Positions 28,298 through 37,106 of a DNA stretch of 64,000 nucleotides are shown one piece after another. The notes under the pieces are model-generated. The model ran no database searches, was not told the DNA's origin, and was given only the letters and a program-made list of their open reading frames with translations. How positions within the stretch are numbered: the first letter of the stretch is position 1; each line of letters opens with the position of its first letter. Source of the stretch: CAXXHQ01 sp963665265 (lineage in GTDB: Bacteria; Planctomycetota; Planctomycetia; Pirellulales; Thermoguttaceae); NCBI GenBank assembly GCA_963665265.2, contig OY762224.2:1364001-1428000 (forward strand), in the 5' to 3' direction. Position numbers and translations under genes: made by a program.

Positions 28298-29923
28298 CTA
28301 AAAGTTTTCTCGCAGCATTCCGCCAACTACGTACTTGGCCGCCTTCTTAACATGTTTCGGTTCAACTTCCTCCGCACCCAACAAGTCGGCGACCGTGCGA
28401 GCGACTTTTGCAAGCCGATCCATTGACCGTGTTGATAGTTCGCTTTCGTCAATCGTCTTTTTGTAAAACTCCAAGCCCTCGGCGGAAAACTTGCAGTAGT
28501 CACGCACGGAGCCGCCCGGCATGGCCGCGTTATGAGGGATTCCCATTCCTTCAAATCTTGCTCTTTGGCGTTCGCGGGCCGCCTCTACGCTGGCGCGAAT
28601 GCCGGGCGATTTGTCGCCATCCGCTTCGGCAAAGCGCTCTTCGGTCGAAAGCCGTTGCAATTCGACTTGCAGGTCGATGCGGTCTAAAAGCGGGCCGCTC
28701 AGCTTCTTTTGATAGGCTTTGACGTCTTTATCCTTGCATGAACAACGATCGGTTCCATAATAGCCGCAGGGACAAGGATTCATCGCCGCAACAAGCGTAA
28801 AGCGGCAAGGGTAGCTCAGACTTGCCCCGACGCGGGTTAGCGTTATTTCGCCGGATTCCATCGGTTGTCGCAATGCCTCCAGCGTGCCGCGAGAGAATTC
28901 CGCAATTTCGTCGAGAAACAAAACGCCGTTATGAGAAAGCGTAATCTCGCCGGGACGCGGAATCTTCGCCCCACCCCCAATCAAAGCTTGCTTGGAAACC
29001 GTATTGTGGATCGGTCGGAAGGGGCGGCGGGTGACGGCTTGCCCGTCACGTTCCAAAGCGCCGAAGGCGGAATAGATTTTAGTCAACTCAACTTTTTCTT
29101 CGTCGCCCAGCCTGGGAAGAATGCCGACGATAGCGTTGGCCAATAGCGACTTGCCCTCGCCCGGCGGGCCGATCATAAGGAGATTATGGCCCCCGGCGGC
29201 GGCGATCATGGCCGCTTCTTTGGCGTCTTCTTGTCCTCGAATCTTTCCAAAATCTACAGCCTTGGGAATCACCGAATCAAAACGAATGGTTTCTCGTAAT
29301 GCGTTGTCGAGTTGCTTTTTCCCGGCAAAGAAATCGACAACCTCGTCAAGCGTCGAAACGGAACAAACCTTGCAGCCTTCGTGGCCAGGTTTGGCGAGAA
29401 TCAACGCGCATTCCTTTTCGTTTCCGGCGGGAACGATCAACGATTGGCCGGGGTGGGCGTTAAAAGCGATCGACAACGCGCCGGGAACGCGGCGAATATC
29501 GCCATGCAAACCGACCTCGCCCATAAGGATAAAATCGCCCTCCAAGTGTTCGGGCAAGTCCGGCAAATATCCCGCCGCTTGCAGCATGATTATCGCCAGC
29601 GGCAAATCTAGCCAACTTCCCTCTTTGACGACGCTTGCCGGAGTCAGATTGATTTGGATTACGACTTGCGGGTCTGGAATGCCAATTTTTGCGAACGCCC
29701 CGGAAATCCGTAGGACGGATTCTTGCACCGTCAAATTGGCCATGCCGGAAATGTTTGTCACTTCGCGCCAAGGGTGTGGCGTCCTCAAGACCTCCATCGC
29801 GCGGGCTTGGATTTCGATAATATGTCCGTCAAGGCCGAAGAGGATTCCGCCGTTTAGCGTGTGGTCCCTCTTTAGCAAGTCTTTGAGTTGATGTGCGGAC
29901 TGGCGCGTCGAAGAGAGTTGCAT
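28298..29923 (-). CDS. comM: ComM/YifB family Mg-chelatase-like AAA+ ATPase
   Basis: 541 residues from ATG at 29923, which has AGGGG just upstream; the frame is open 26 codons further but without support. ComM is a hexameric AAA+ helicase that promotes branch migration during natural transformation. Seen: N-terminal Lon-protease-like ChlI fold (residues 1-170), Walker A GPPGEGKS near 260, Walker B VLFLDEI, sensor region AAMNPCPCG with the Cys cluster CPCGYYG and CSCKD, and the C-terminal Mg-chelatase domain. Length and order are normal for the family. The downstream GNAT-PIN gene lies close enough for co-transcription. Confidence 0.9.
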   Translation of the reverse strand: MQLSSTRQSAHQLKDLLKRDHTLNGGILFGLDGHIIEIQARAMEVLRTPHPWREVTNISGMANLTVQESVLRISGAFAKIGIPDPQVVIQINLTPASVVKEGSWLDLPLAIIMLQAAGYLPDLPEHLEGDFILMGEVGLHGDIRRVPGALSIAFNAHPGQSLIVPAGNEKECALILAKPGHEGCKVCSVSTLDEVVDFFAGKKQLDNALRETIRFDSVIPKAVDFGKIRGQEDAKEAAMIAAAGGHNLLMIGPPGEGKSLLANAIVGILPRLGDEEKVELTKIYSAFGALERDGQAVTRRPFRPIHNTVSKQALIGGGAKIPRPGEITLSHNGVLFLDEIAEFSRGTLEALRQPMESGEITLTRVGASLSYPCRFTLVAAMNPCPCGYYGTDRCSCKDKDVKAYQKKLSGPLLDRIDLQVELQRLSTEERFAEADGDKSPGIRASVEAARERQRARFEGMGIPHNAAMPGGSVRDYCKFSAEGLEFYKKTIDESELSTRSMDRLAKVARTVADLLGAEEVEPKHVKKAAKYVVGGMLRENF

Positions 29924-30084
29924 TACCCCTAACTCCGTTGGAAAAGAAATGGAGATCGAGAGATCAATATAACGCGCAAAAAGCCTAAAAGGCAACTCCA
30001 CACTTTAGCGGGGGCTAGAAATATCGAAAGAGTCGCGTTAGGCTCTAATGCAATCGCTGGCCTGTCTCAAATGGCGGATTTCTT

Positions 30085-30783
30085 ATGAAACGCATGTCCT
30101 TTGCTCTGCTCCTTTTTGCCTTCGCTTCTCTTTGCCGCGCCCAGGGATTACCTGTCGATGTCTATTTCTCGCCAAAGGGCGGTTGCACCGAAGCGATCGT
30201 TAAAGAAATCGACGCCGCCAAGACCGACATCCTCGTACAGGCATACAGCTTTACGTCGGTTCCTATTGCCAAGGCGCTAGTTGAATCGCACAAACGCGGC
30301 GTCAAGGTTCAAGTTATCCTCGATAAGAGCCAACGCGGCGAGAAGTATTCTTCGGCGGACTTTGTTCAACACGCTGGCATCCCTACGTTCATCGACGCGA
30401 AGCACGCCATTGCCCACAACAAAGTCATGGTCATCGACGCCAAAACGGTATTGACCGGCAGTTTCAATTTCACGAAAGCAGCCGAGGAAAACAATGCCGA
30501 GAACTTGCTGGTGATCCGCTCGCCGGAACTGGCGGCGAAATACGCGGACAATTGGAAATCGCATCTCGATCATTCGGAGAAGTACGAAGGAAAAGAAAAG
30601 GGCTACTCGGAAACGGCCGATTCATCCTCCGGTAGGTTCATAGCTTCCAAAAACTCGCAACTATTCCACGCGGCAGGCTGCAAATTCGCCGCAAAGATTT
30701 CAGAAAAGAACCTTGTCCATTTCGATACGCGCGATGAGGCAATCCAGGCTGGCAAAAAGCCGTGCGCGGAATGCAATCCGTGA
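30085..30783 (+). CDS. secreted PLD-like nuclease with Cys-rich C-terminal module
   Basis: 232 residues. Signal peptide (about 19 residues, ending CRAQ), then a single phospholipase-D/Nuc-type domain with the HxK motif in AHNKVMVIDAKTV and the downstream GSFNFT. One HKD per chain means it acts as a dimer, as in bacterial Nuc endonucleases. The last 45 residues (LFHAAGCKF and KPCAECNP) match the small Ada-like zinc-binding module seen at the end of secreted nucleases. Likely a periplasmic or extracellular non-specific nuclease. It is divergent from comM, which could point to DNA uptake or nutrient scavenging; that link is inference. Confidence 0.8.
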   Translation: MKRMSFALLLFAFASLCRAQGLPVDVYFSPKGGCTEAIVKEIDAAKTDILVQAYSFTSVPIAKALVESHKRGVKVQVILDKSQRGEKYSSADFVQHAGIPTFIDAKHAIAHNKVMVIDAKTVLTGSFNFTKAAEENNAENLLVIRSPELAAKYADNWKSHLDHSEKYEGKEKGYSETADSSSGRFIASKNSQLFHAAGCKFAAKISEKNLVHFDTRDEAIQAGKKPCAECNP

Positions 30784-30903
30784 TCGCGGGACTGTTAGGT
30801 ATCTTTCTAAGCCAACGCATATCACAATCACGTTCAGCCCGCGTTGGCCCAGGACTGACGAACGCCGGGTGGGAGCGGGATATTATTCCTCAAGGAGCCC
30901 TTC

Positions 30904-31053
30904 ATGAACGAATCAAAAGCGTCGTCTGCCGCAGCTCAATCGACCGTTTCCCGGACAAGGCAGTTCGGTGACGATTTCAAACGCGACGCCGTGCGATTGG
31001 TCGTCGAGGAGAAATACACGTTTGCGGCGGCCGCCAAGGACCGCCTCTCTTAG
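30904..31053 (+). pseudogene. IS3-type OrfA remnant
   Basis: 49-residue open frame with AAGGAG before the ATG. RQFGDDFKRDAVRLV is the helix-turn-helix start of an IS3 OrfA, and the frame stops shortly after TFAAAAK. No catalytic orfB follows in the next 300 bases, so only the head of the element survives. Confidence 0.7.
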
Positions 31054-31349
31054 CGTCCCCTTATGCGTCGGCCCCGTTCGCTCCGCACGTTCCTCACTCT
31101 GCTCGGGGCGAGTTCCGACGCGACGATGACGGCGGCTCAGAACGAATCGTTTCACCTTATTCAACGCGGTTTTGTGTAGGGACCAGTAAGGCACTTTAAG
31201 CGACAATTAGTTTGACGCCGTGAATATGATGCCAGGTAGGGACAGCGTCTTGCGCCGCTCTCGCCTTTCTTTAAGCCTTGCTTGTCGCAACCAACTCCAT
31301 CGGAGCAAATCCATGCTTCCGACGACCCCGCTGGCGCATGCCTTGGGTT

Positions 31350-31904
31350 TTATATATGCCATCCAGTTTCAAACAGTTCGATGGCTTCTAACAATGGGAT
31401 ATCCATGGATTCTGGTGATGTAAGCAATTGAACCAACTCCAGTTCTTTTCCTGTTCGCAAGGTTTCAGGAGAAAAAAGGATGTCCATCACGACAAGGGAC
31501 GATTTTTCATCCCGAATTCCAATCCCCGCAGAATGACAATCAAACTTGGGAAGGTTAGGGTTATGAACGTAACGCCAGTCGTGATCAGGAAAGAGAAGGC
31601 TGCCGATCGCTGTGCACCAAGGTGCTATGGTATTACAGTGACCGGAGATGCGATACCAATTCGGGCTGTTGGGCGTAGGAGGCTCTGCTTCAAAAATCCG
31701 CCAATTGGGATTCGCGCGGTCGGTAAACCGCCACGGCCCCAAGCCGCGATCCCATTTTTTGCCTAGCTTGTCACATAAAGCATTCATTCCAGCGTCCAGG
31801 GCGCGAAGAGCCAATGGATCATCAACAATATCGAGTACTTTATTCCATTGCTCCGGATCGTCAAAATCAAAAACGTTAAGTTCCGTCCTATTGTCACTCA
31901 TCAT
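31350..31904 (-). CDS. planctomycete hypothetical protein, paralog of the 47.4-kb gene
   Basis: 184 residues, no membrane segment. It shares the order FDFDDPE-W, LALRALDAGMNA, GPW, SPNWYRISG(H/Y)C, IAPWC-AIG, CHSAG and MDI/MDV with the protein at 47421-47957, so the two are paralogs of one uncharacterised family. Conserved Trp, Cys and His residues (APWC, CHSAG) suggest an enzyme or metal site. An IS remnant lies downstream and an ISAs1 element upstream, so its original neighbours may have been displaced. Confidence 0.7.
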   Translation of the reverse strand: MMSDNRTELNVFDFDDPEQWNKVLDIVDDPLALRALDAGMNALCDKLGKKWDRGLGPWRFTDRANPNWRIFEAEPPTPNSPNWYRISGHCNTIAPWCTAIGSLLFPDHDWRYVHNPNLPKFDCHSAGIGIRDEKSSLVVMDILFSPETLRTGKELELVQLLTSPESMDIPLLEAIELFETGWHI

Positions 31905-32046
31905 GCAATGCTTGCTCCTATATCTTTGTCTGTCTCAATATTTTTTGCGATTAGCTTGCCGTTCAAGGATAGCATTCTCAAGCAAGCAATGCAGACGTTT
32001 TTTGAGATCATCTCGTGAAAATTACTGTGTCGGCTTGAGTCTGCCT

Positions 32047-33304
32047 CAGGGCGATTGCAACATAAATCACGTACCGACAAGGACTTGTTCGAGGTAAGCG
32101 TCGTCCCAACCGGCTGCGAGGCGTTTGTTCTTCACGCCCATCTTGGCCGTAGACTCGTTTTTTAACATCGACAACGCGGCCCTACGCAAGACGGCGAAGT
32201 TCTCGTCGGCGTGTCCTTTACGAACTCGGCATTCGTCTTCACGAAAGCTCACGTCGAGCTGCCAATGCAAACTGTTTTCGATTCCCCAATGGCCGCGCAC
32301 CGCTTTGGCGAAGCTCCGCGCCGAAAGGCGTTTGCTCAAAATATAGTAACGCATTTGCACGCAATCCTTGCCGTCGCGGATCGTCGAGCTGACGACGACG
32401 CCGATCGCCTTCAAGCCCGGCCAGCGTTCGCGGTCCGGCAAGTCGTCGGGAACCTGACAAATGTCGTAACTGCGAAACTCCTTGCGGCCGTGTTCTTCCT
32501 CCTCCGTTTGATAGGAGCGAACCTTTACTCCTTCGTAGCCGTTCTCCAACGCAGCGACGAAAAAGTCGATCAAACCCTCGTGCAACTTAGGCTGATTCCC
32601 TTTCACGGCCAGCACGTAATCGCCGCCGCCGTCGAGAATCTTTTGCGCGATTGCGGTTTGGCAGCCCGCCGCGTCGATCGTCACCAAAGCCCCGGAAACG
32701 TCGAGGATTTCCAGCAGTTTCGGAATCGCCGTGATCTCGTTGCTCTTCGCGTCGGTCGCCGCTTGGCCGAGACTAAGGTTATTAAGCGTGGCCCAGGCCG
32801 AAACCATGTGCAGAGCCGCCTTGCCGGTCGCCGCGTCGAAGCTTCGGCGAAGCGTCTTGCCGTCGATGGCGATGACTTGCCCGCCGGTGATTTCGTGCAT
32901 GGCCGTGGTCCAGCTTACCAGGCAACGTTCAAACTCGGCCGGTTTGATCGCCGCCAAGATCGCGTTGAATCGGTCGTGCGAGGGGATTCCCGTCGAAAGA
33001 TCAAGGAACTTCGCGAACCACTCGCGTTTCGTTCGGCCGAACCTTGCAATGGAGACGAAATCGTCGGCTCCGCAAATGATCGCGCACAGGGCGATCGTCA
33101 CGATGTTGACCAACGGATACGTTACGCTTTTGCGGCGGGGATCGGTGAGACTGGCGAAGTGATCGGCAATCGCGACGGACTTTTGCGGCGACATGGTTCC
33201 GGCTCCGGCGGCTCGGTGATCGCATCCTTGCCGTCTCTCGGCAAACAATTGCAATCGACTTGCCTAGACCATACCAAATCGCCTATCACGGCGCAATCGC
33301 CCTG
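32047..33304 (-). mobile_element. ISAs1-family insertion sequence
   Basis: About 1.26 kb bounded by perfect 12-bp inverted repeats, CAGGGCGATTGC at 32047-32058 and its complement at 33293-33304. It encloses one transposase gene on the minus strand. No clear target duplication is visible. Confidence 0.85.
32067..33194 (-). CDS. ISAs1-family transposase
   Basis: 375 residues from ATG at 33194. N-terminal DDE_Tnp_1-associated region with DHFASLTDPRRK and GADDFVSIARFG, then the DDE core with IAIDGKTLRRS, TIDAAGCQ and, towards the end, HWGIENSLHWQLDVSFREDECR. All ISAs1 hallmarks are present and no stop interrupts the frame, so it is probably functional. A 364-codon open frame on the opposite strand is a shadow. 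Confidence 0.9.
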   Translation of the reverse strand: MSPQKSVAIADHFASLTDPRRKSVTYPLVNIVTIALCAIICGADDFVSIARFGRTKREWFAKFLDLSTGIPSHDRFNAILAAIKPAEFERCLVSWTTAMHEITGGQVIAIDGKTLRRSFDAATGKAALHMVSAWATLNNLSLGQAATDAKSNEITAIPKLLEILDVSGALVTIDAAGCQTAIAQKILDGGGDYVLAVKGNQPKLHEGLIDFFVAALENGYEGVKVRSYQTEEEEHGRKEFRSYDICQVPDDLPDRERWPGLKAIGVVVSSTIRDGKDCVQMRYYILSKRLSARSFAKAVRGHWGIENSLHWQLDVSFREDECRVRKGHADENFAVLRRAALSMLKNESTAKMGVKNKRLAAGWDDAYLEQVLVGT

Positions 33305-33654
33305 ATGTAAGAGCTTGTAATCATGGTTGGCTCGCGTCATGGTTTACTATTTGGGAGTAAATAGTCACGCTTTTATGAAAATCGCGAATGAACTGCGAAA
33401 AGAGGTGGCAACCGGATGACAAAATGCTCTCGCTCCCAACGCCCGGAAAATCTCCCCCCGACGTTAAGTGCAGAGAGAGAGGGCTGGTTATTTCGCCTTC
33501 GAGAAACCAACGCTCTTGCGGCGACTTACACCGGCAGCTACGGCGCAGATTCAGTCGGTTTGCGAAAGATCGTGACGCGGCAAAGCGGGAGTCTATTTAG
33601 ATTCGTAGCGGCTTAAACCAAGAGTCTTTAAGCCACCATGAACCTGTTCGTAGG
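33305..33654. other. intergenic region after ISAs1
   Basis: Mixed sequence without a convincing gene. A 66-codon plus-strand frame at 33416 lacks a ribosome site and family signature. ATCATGGTT and GTCATGGTT occur 17 bases apart near 33320. Confidence 0.3.
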
Positions 33655-34233
33655 TCAAGAAGTCTGCGTTTCGGCTGCCGAAGGTTCTTCTGGCTGCGCT
33701 GCACATTTCAAGGCAGGTTGCATTAGGGGAATTGGTTTAATACTCCAGCCAGAAAGACTCTCGGGCGGTTCTCCCGCCTTTGCCTCGGCGTGGGCATGCA
33801 GGTCTTCAGCCGTGGCATCTATTGCCAAAAGCATAGCAATCAGAGCAATGACAGCTACGGCATTAATCGAAAGCAAAACAATTATCCAGACCCTGTAGAA
33901 AGTCCAAATGCTTGGTTCGCGGGGGATTTCCGACCAACATACAGCCAAAACATGAATGGAGATAAAATATGCCGTCAGGCAAAACGCAGCCACAGGGGCA
34001 AAAGCAATAACATCCCACATGAACAACCGACGCTCAAGTTGTCTGATTTTGCGTTGGCCGTGCCTTAAAGTTGCGGAATTTTTTGCCGTGCTAATGTTAT
34101 CTGCGTCTTTGCTTGCCTGTTCCCGAATGCGAGCAATCCTGTCTCGGCAGTGGTCGCGTATTGCGGCGACGGCCATAAACGCCGCACCGCATATCGCAAT
34201 CACTAACGAAACAATCGTAAGAACGTCGTTCAT
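33655..34233 (-). CDS. three-helix membrane protein of a two-gene cassette
   Basis: 192 residues from ATG at 34233, whose first bases overlap the stop of the upstream gene (ATGA). Three hydrophobic helices: residues 3-26, about 77-105 and about 118-147. A charged stretch rich in Arg/Lys lies between helix 1 and 2, and a Glu/Ala-rich tail follows. No enzyme signature. Coupling to a soluble PLD-like protein suggests a membrane effector or anchor paired with a cytoplasmic partner. Confidence 0.65.
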   Translation of the reverse strand: MNDVLTIVSLVIAICGAAFMAVAAIRDHCRDRIARIREQASKDADNISTAKNSATLRHGQRKIRQLERRLFMWDVIAFAPVAAFCLTAYFISIHVLAVCWSEIPREPSIWTFYRVWIIVLLSINAVAVIALIAMLLAIDATAEDLHAHAEAKAGEPPESLSGWSIKPIPLMQPALKCAAQPEEPSAAETQTS

Positions 34234-34844
34234 GAGGCTAGCGGCACCCTTGAGTGGCTGGAGGGCTGGAGAAGTTTCCAGCAATCGTCAAACCATTGAG
34301 TGAAAAGGCGAACTTTTCCAGGATTGGCGAAATACATATTTGCTTTTATCAAGTCTGCTGGAGACCCATTTTCCAAAGGCTCATGTGGCTGCTCTTGACG
34401 CACCATTCCATAGTCACCAACGATAAAATGAGCGGGCTGCGAATCTTTAGGGGCATTGGCCGCGCAAACAGACAAAACCCCCGGAAATTCCTCTACCAAT
34501 TGTCTTATGCCACATGAGTCACCGTTGACTATAATGATTCTTGCATCACCTTGATTGGCTTGTATGCGGCGTAGCATGTGGCGTATTGTAGTTCCGAGGG
34601 TGCCAACAAACTTATCTCCGCCTTGTCCCGTCAGCATCAAAAATCGATAGCAAATACGACGAAACATGCCTTCCGTAAGTCCTAAGGCATGGAAATAATT
34701 CGCGTTTGACAGCGGCGTTTCTAGCTTTGCGCTTTGGACGAGGCCAATCCATTGATCGATCTCATGTTGCAGCGGAGTGCCGCATCGAGCATACATATCA
34801 ATTGCGTCGGAAATCGTCATCGGGCGTTTTGTGGTCTCGCTCAT
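34230..34844 (-). CDS. PLD-like (degenerate) soluble partner protein
   Basis: 204 residues from ATG at 34844, preceded by AAAGGAT. The C-terminal half carries a pattern found in degenerate phospholipase-D-like domains: HFIVGDYGMVRQE followed by ANMYFANPGKVRLFTQWFDDCW. The lysine of a true HKD is not evident, so it is probably non-catalytic and ligand-binding. It overlaps the membrane-protein gene by 4 bases. Exact family unknown. Confidence 0.55.
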   Translation of the reverse strand: MSETTKRPMTISDAIDMYARCGTPLQHEIDQWIGLVQSAKLETPLSNANYFHALGLTEGMFRRICYRFLMLTGQGGDKFVGTLGTTIRHMLRRIQANQGDARIIIVNGDSCGIRQLVEEFPGVLSVCAANAPKDSQPAHFIVGDYGMVRQEQPHEPLENGSPADLIKANMYFANPGKVRLFTQWFDDCWKLLQPSSHSRVPLAS

Positions 34845-35272
34845 TGACGCACTGTATCCTTTTCTTGGCAACGTCGAAAGACGCGCTTCAGATCAAAACT
34901 TTCAGAAGTCCCTATGGTCGCCTATCGCATACGTATCGTCAAGCACCAGGCAAAAACTTGCATCGTAAGTATATTTGTTATAAAGAATTAGCACAATATC
35001 ATTTCCATTGGTGGGGTTTTGCGGCTGTCCTCATTTGCCTCGAAACTGCAAAAATAAACCTCTGTTTTTCTTGGCCGTTGTCTGTGGCACCTAGGCGAGC
35101 CTTGGGAGTTTGGCAGCAAAACTGCCTCCTTTGCGAGGAACCCGTCACTTCAAAGTCAAGAATAAATCAAGAATAAGATGCGGAACTTGGCGGGATGATG
35201 AGGTTTGGTGAGTTGTGATGAGCAATTCAAAATTAAGTCTAAGTTGTTTTTTGTCAACGTATTGCGTTTCTG
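34845..35272. other. gene-free region upstream of tRNA relic
   Basis: No convincing gene. The 156-codon plus-strand frame at 34706 largely lies opposite the PLD-like gene and has no coding character. It could hold the promoter for the two-gene cassette. Confidence 0.35.
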
Positions 35273-35357
35273 CTTAAAGACTTGTGGCAAAACTGTCAGA
35301 TGAAGTTGAGGGCCTAGTGGCCGCAAGGTCGTGCAGGTTCAAGTCCTGTTTCCCGCA
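35273..35357 (+). pseudogene. decayed tRNA-Leu(GAG), likely attachment-site relic
   Basis: The 3' half reads as a normal tRNA-Leu: anticodon loop TTGAGGG, 3' anticodon arm CCTAG, long variable arm, T-arm with GGTTCAAGTCC and acceptor strand TTTCCCGCA. The 5' half only resembles one (a D-arm-like GTGGC..AACTG..CAGA), and its acceptor bases cannot pair with CCCGC. The pattern of intact 3' half and damaged 5' half fits a tRNA fragment left at an integration boundary. A strong terminator follows. Confidence 0.6.
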
Positions 35358-35370
35358 CTATTTACTACGA

Positions 35371-35404
35371 AAGGACTTGCGATGAAAATCGCAAGTCCTT
35401 TTTT
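35371..35404 (+). terminator. intrinsic terminator after tRNA relic
   Basis: Perfect 13-bp stem (35371-35383 with 35388-35400), GAAA loop, then a T-run. A textbook Rho-independent terminator, retained although the tRNA in front of it is broken. Confidence 0.85.
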
Positions 35405-35423
35405 GTTGCGCTAAAAGAGGCAT

Positions 35424-35564
35424 CCCAACGCATTCCCAACAATAAATCCATTGTTGAATAGCCCAATATCCCATTCCATCATTACGGGAGCGGCGTGGGA
35501 TTGATCGACGACTAGGGCGTGAAGGCAGGATAGACCAGCGATTTATTGTTGGGAGTGCGTTGGG
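35424..35564. repeat. MITE-like element with 25-bp terminal inverted repeats
   Basis: A 25-bp arm at 35424-35448 is repeated in inverse at 35540-35564 with a single mismatch, enclosing about 90 bp without a gene (141 bp in all). The size and arms fit a non-autonomous miniature transposable element, although a large hairpin RNA is possible. Confidence 0.55.
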
Positions 35565-35916
35565 GCAATCACTGGCAACGCCCCGCCAACCCCAGAGCCG
35601 GTGGTAATGCGTAAATCGCAGATCAACGATTTCTTTCAGGGAGCGGGGGTAATACCAGTGACTCGGGAAGAGGCTGCGGTTGCTCGCGTTGTTCTCAAGT
35701 CAAACGTCGTACAAATGCATCACGTTCCAGATTGGCCCCGCCGTGCATTACTCAAATCTTTCCCGGCGGCAAAAGGCGACGGGAGAATCGTATTGGGGGG
35801 GGGGGGGGGGCATTATCAACGCGGTCAGAAGCCTTGGCAAATTGTCGTGGCTCGATCATTGCAGGGCAACGACGGGGAGCGGCCAAGCTGAAGTCATGCG
35901 TCTGATCTTGCCGCCA
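35565..35916. other. intergenic region with G16 homopolymer
   Basis: No credible gene. An uninterrupted run of 16 G lies at 35795-35810. Two overlapping frames cross it but have no family signature. The run could be a slippage site or an assembly error. Confidence 0.4.
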
Positions 35917-36723
35917 TTACCAGGACGATTTACGGTATTCGTCTATCACGTCGCACATTGCATCACAAAAGCCGCTCCAGTTATGCACCGCCTTCGCAAG
36001 TTCGCGTAGTTTATCGAGCGGCGCTCCGAGGTTGTAGGCTTCCCGAAGTAACTGAAGGGCATCCGCATCCTTGAAATAGGTGGGGCAGCAGTTGCGGGCA
36101 ATTCCGCGAATGTAGTATAAGTCTTTGACGCTGGGGTCGCTCTTGGCTTGCCGAATGACGCGGCAGACCCCAGAAATCTTGCGGAACGCCTCGTCCCACG
36201 AAGAACTGGAGACGTTTTCCTTCTCCTCGAATCTGAGATACTGCGAGGCCGCAGCGTCCATCGCGTGGCAGATTTCTTCCACAGAGAACGTTTTCAACCA
36301 CATCTCAATCGAGTTCTTGCCGTTCTCATTTACTTCCCAGCCGGGCGCAAGTTTTTTCCAGTATTCGCAGAGATAATTTACTGTCTCCAATTGCAGGCCG
36401 CGTAGCCCCTCCCTCCACTGCATCATCATTTCAAGTTGTTCTCGACGCTCCTGCAATTCTTCCATCTGAGCGCGCGACTTCTCCACGGCGGTTTGGTCAT
36501 TGAGGAGCTTGTCGCGTTTGCCGGCGTTGCACGCTTCGCAGGCCGTAACCAGATTGACCAGATCATTAGTTCCGTCATTGGCCACAGGTTTGATATGGTC
36601 GATCTGAAGCGGCGCGGCAGGTGCTGACGCTCCGCAATACTGGCACTTGAAAGAGTCTCGCTTGAAGACCTCAAATCTCACACTCTTAGGAATCGGTTTC
36701 CTCTTTGTATTTTCGTCAGGCAC
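35917..36723 (-). CDS. HNH endonuclease
   Basis: 268 residues from GTG at 36723, with GGAGGA six bases upstream; the frame opens 18 codons earlier without a ribosome site. The HNH domain occupies about residues 10-80: FKRDSFKCQYCG, then LQIDHIKPVANDG with the catalytic His, and the second Cys pair in ACEACNAGKRD. The remaining 190 residues are helical with a Glu/Gln-rich coiled region and no recognised domain. Such proteins act as DNA nickases in mobile elements, restriction or defence. Its position next to the tRNA relic suits island cargo. Confidence 0.85.
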   Translation of the reverse strand: MPDENTKRKPIPKSVRFEVFKRDSFKCQYCGASAPAAPLQIDHIKPVANDGTNDLVNLVTACEACNAGKRDKLLNDQTAVEKSRAQMEELQERREQLEMMMQWREGLRGLQLETVNYLCEYWKKLAPGWEVNENGKNSIEMWLKTFSVEEICHAMDAAASQYLRFEEKENVSSSSWDEAFRKISGVCRVIRQAKSDPSVKDLYYIRGIARNCCPTYFKDADALQLLREAYNLGAPLDKLRELAKAVHNWSGFCDAMCDVIDEYRKSSW

Positions 36724-36947
36724 GGCATTCCTCCGATGCGATAGGGAAGAAATATAATGTACCAGCTTGCCGGGCATTGAAGAATAACTGACGGATGAGG
36801 CAAGCCGGTATGCCGCACGCCAGCAACCGAGATAGCCTATCGCTTCAGACCGCCCTGTAGGTCAATTTCTGAGGGGCTATTTCCACCGGAGGCGGGATAG
36901 AGTAAAATTCCGGCCGACAATTTGAATGGACGCCCGTGGCGTCAAAC

Positions 36948-37106
36948 CTGCTTCTACCAAAACCGCGAACCTGGACCGCAAGGCCCTTGAATGAGTGAAG
37001 CAGTGCAAGCCCGTTTCCCAGAAGGGAACGCCGGCCTTGTGCTGTTCACTCATGCCTCTTCGCGGAGGTTGGTAGAGCGGCTCTGGTACGGCGTTCCCTT
37101 TTTTAT
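36948..37106 (+). ncRNA. structured RNA candidate, copy B
   Basis: Same architecture as copy A at 352: closing stem P1 (36950-36960 with 37069-37078), terminal stem P2 (36993-36998 with 37046-37051, apical helix capped by AGAA), P3 (37055-37058 with 37065-37068, 6-nt loop) directly abutting P1, then GGCGTTCCC and a T-run. Paired bases differ from copy A yet stay paired: P1 core CTACCAA/TTGGTAG here against CCCACAA/TTGTGGG there; P2 GAGTGA/TCACTC against GAACAG/CTGTTC; P3 CCTC/GAGG against CCCC/GGGG. No plus-strand gene follows for kilobases, so it is probably a free small RNA rather than a leader. Confidence 0.7.

Noticed and set aside
29121..29891. 256-codon plus-strand frame within comM
   Set aside because: Antisense to conserved ComM motifs; no independent coding evidence.
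30913..31206. 97-codon minus-strand frame over the IS3 remnant
   Set aside because: Antisense to the OrfA head; Arg-rich composition without motifs.
32211..33305. 364-codon plus-strand frame opposite the ISAs1 transposase
   Set aside because: Mirror of a well-conserved transposase gene; no family signature and Arg/Asp-rich composition typical of antisense shadows.
34706..35176. 156-codon plus-strand frame
   Set aside because: First half lies opposite the PLD-like gene and the second half is AT-rich without coding character.
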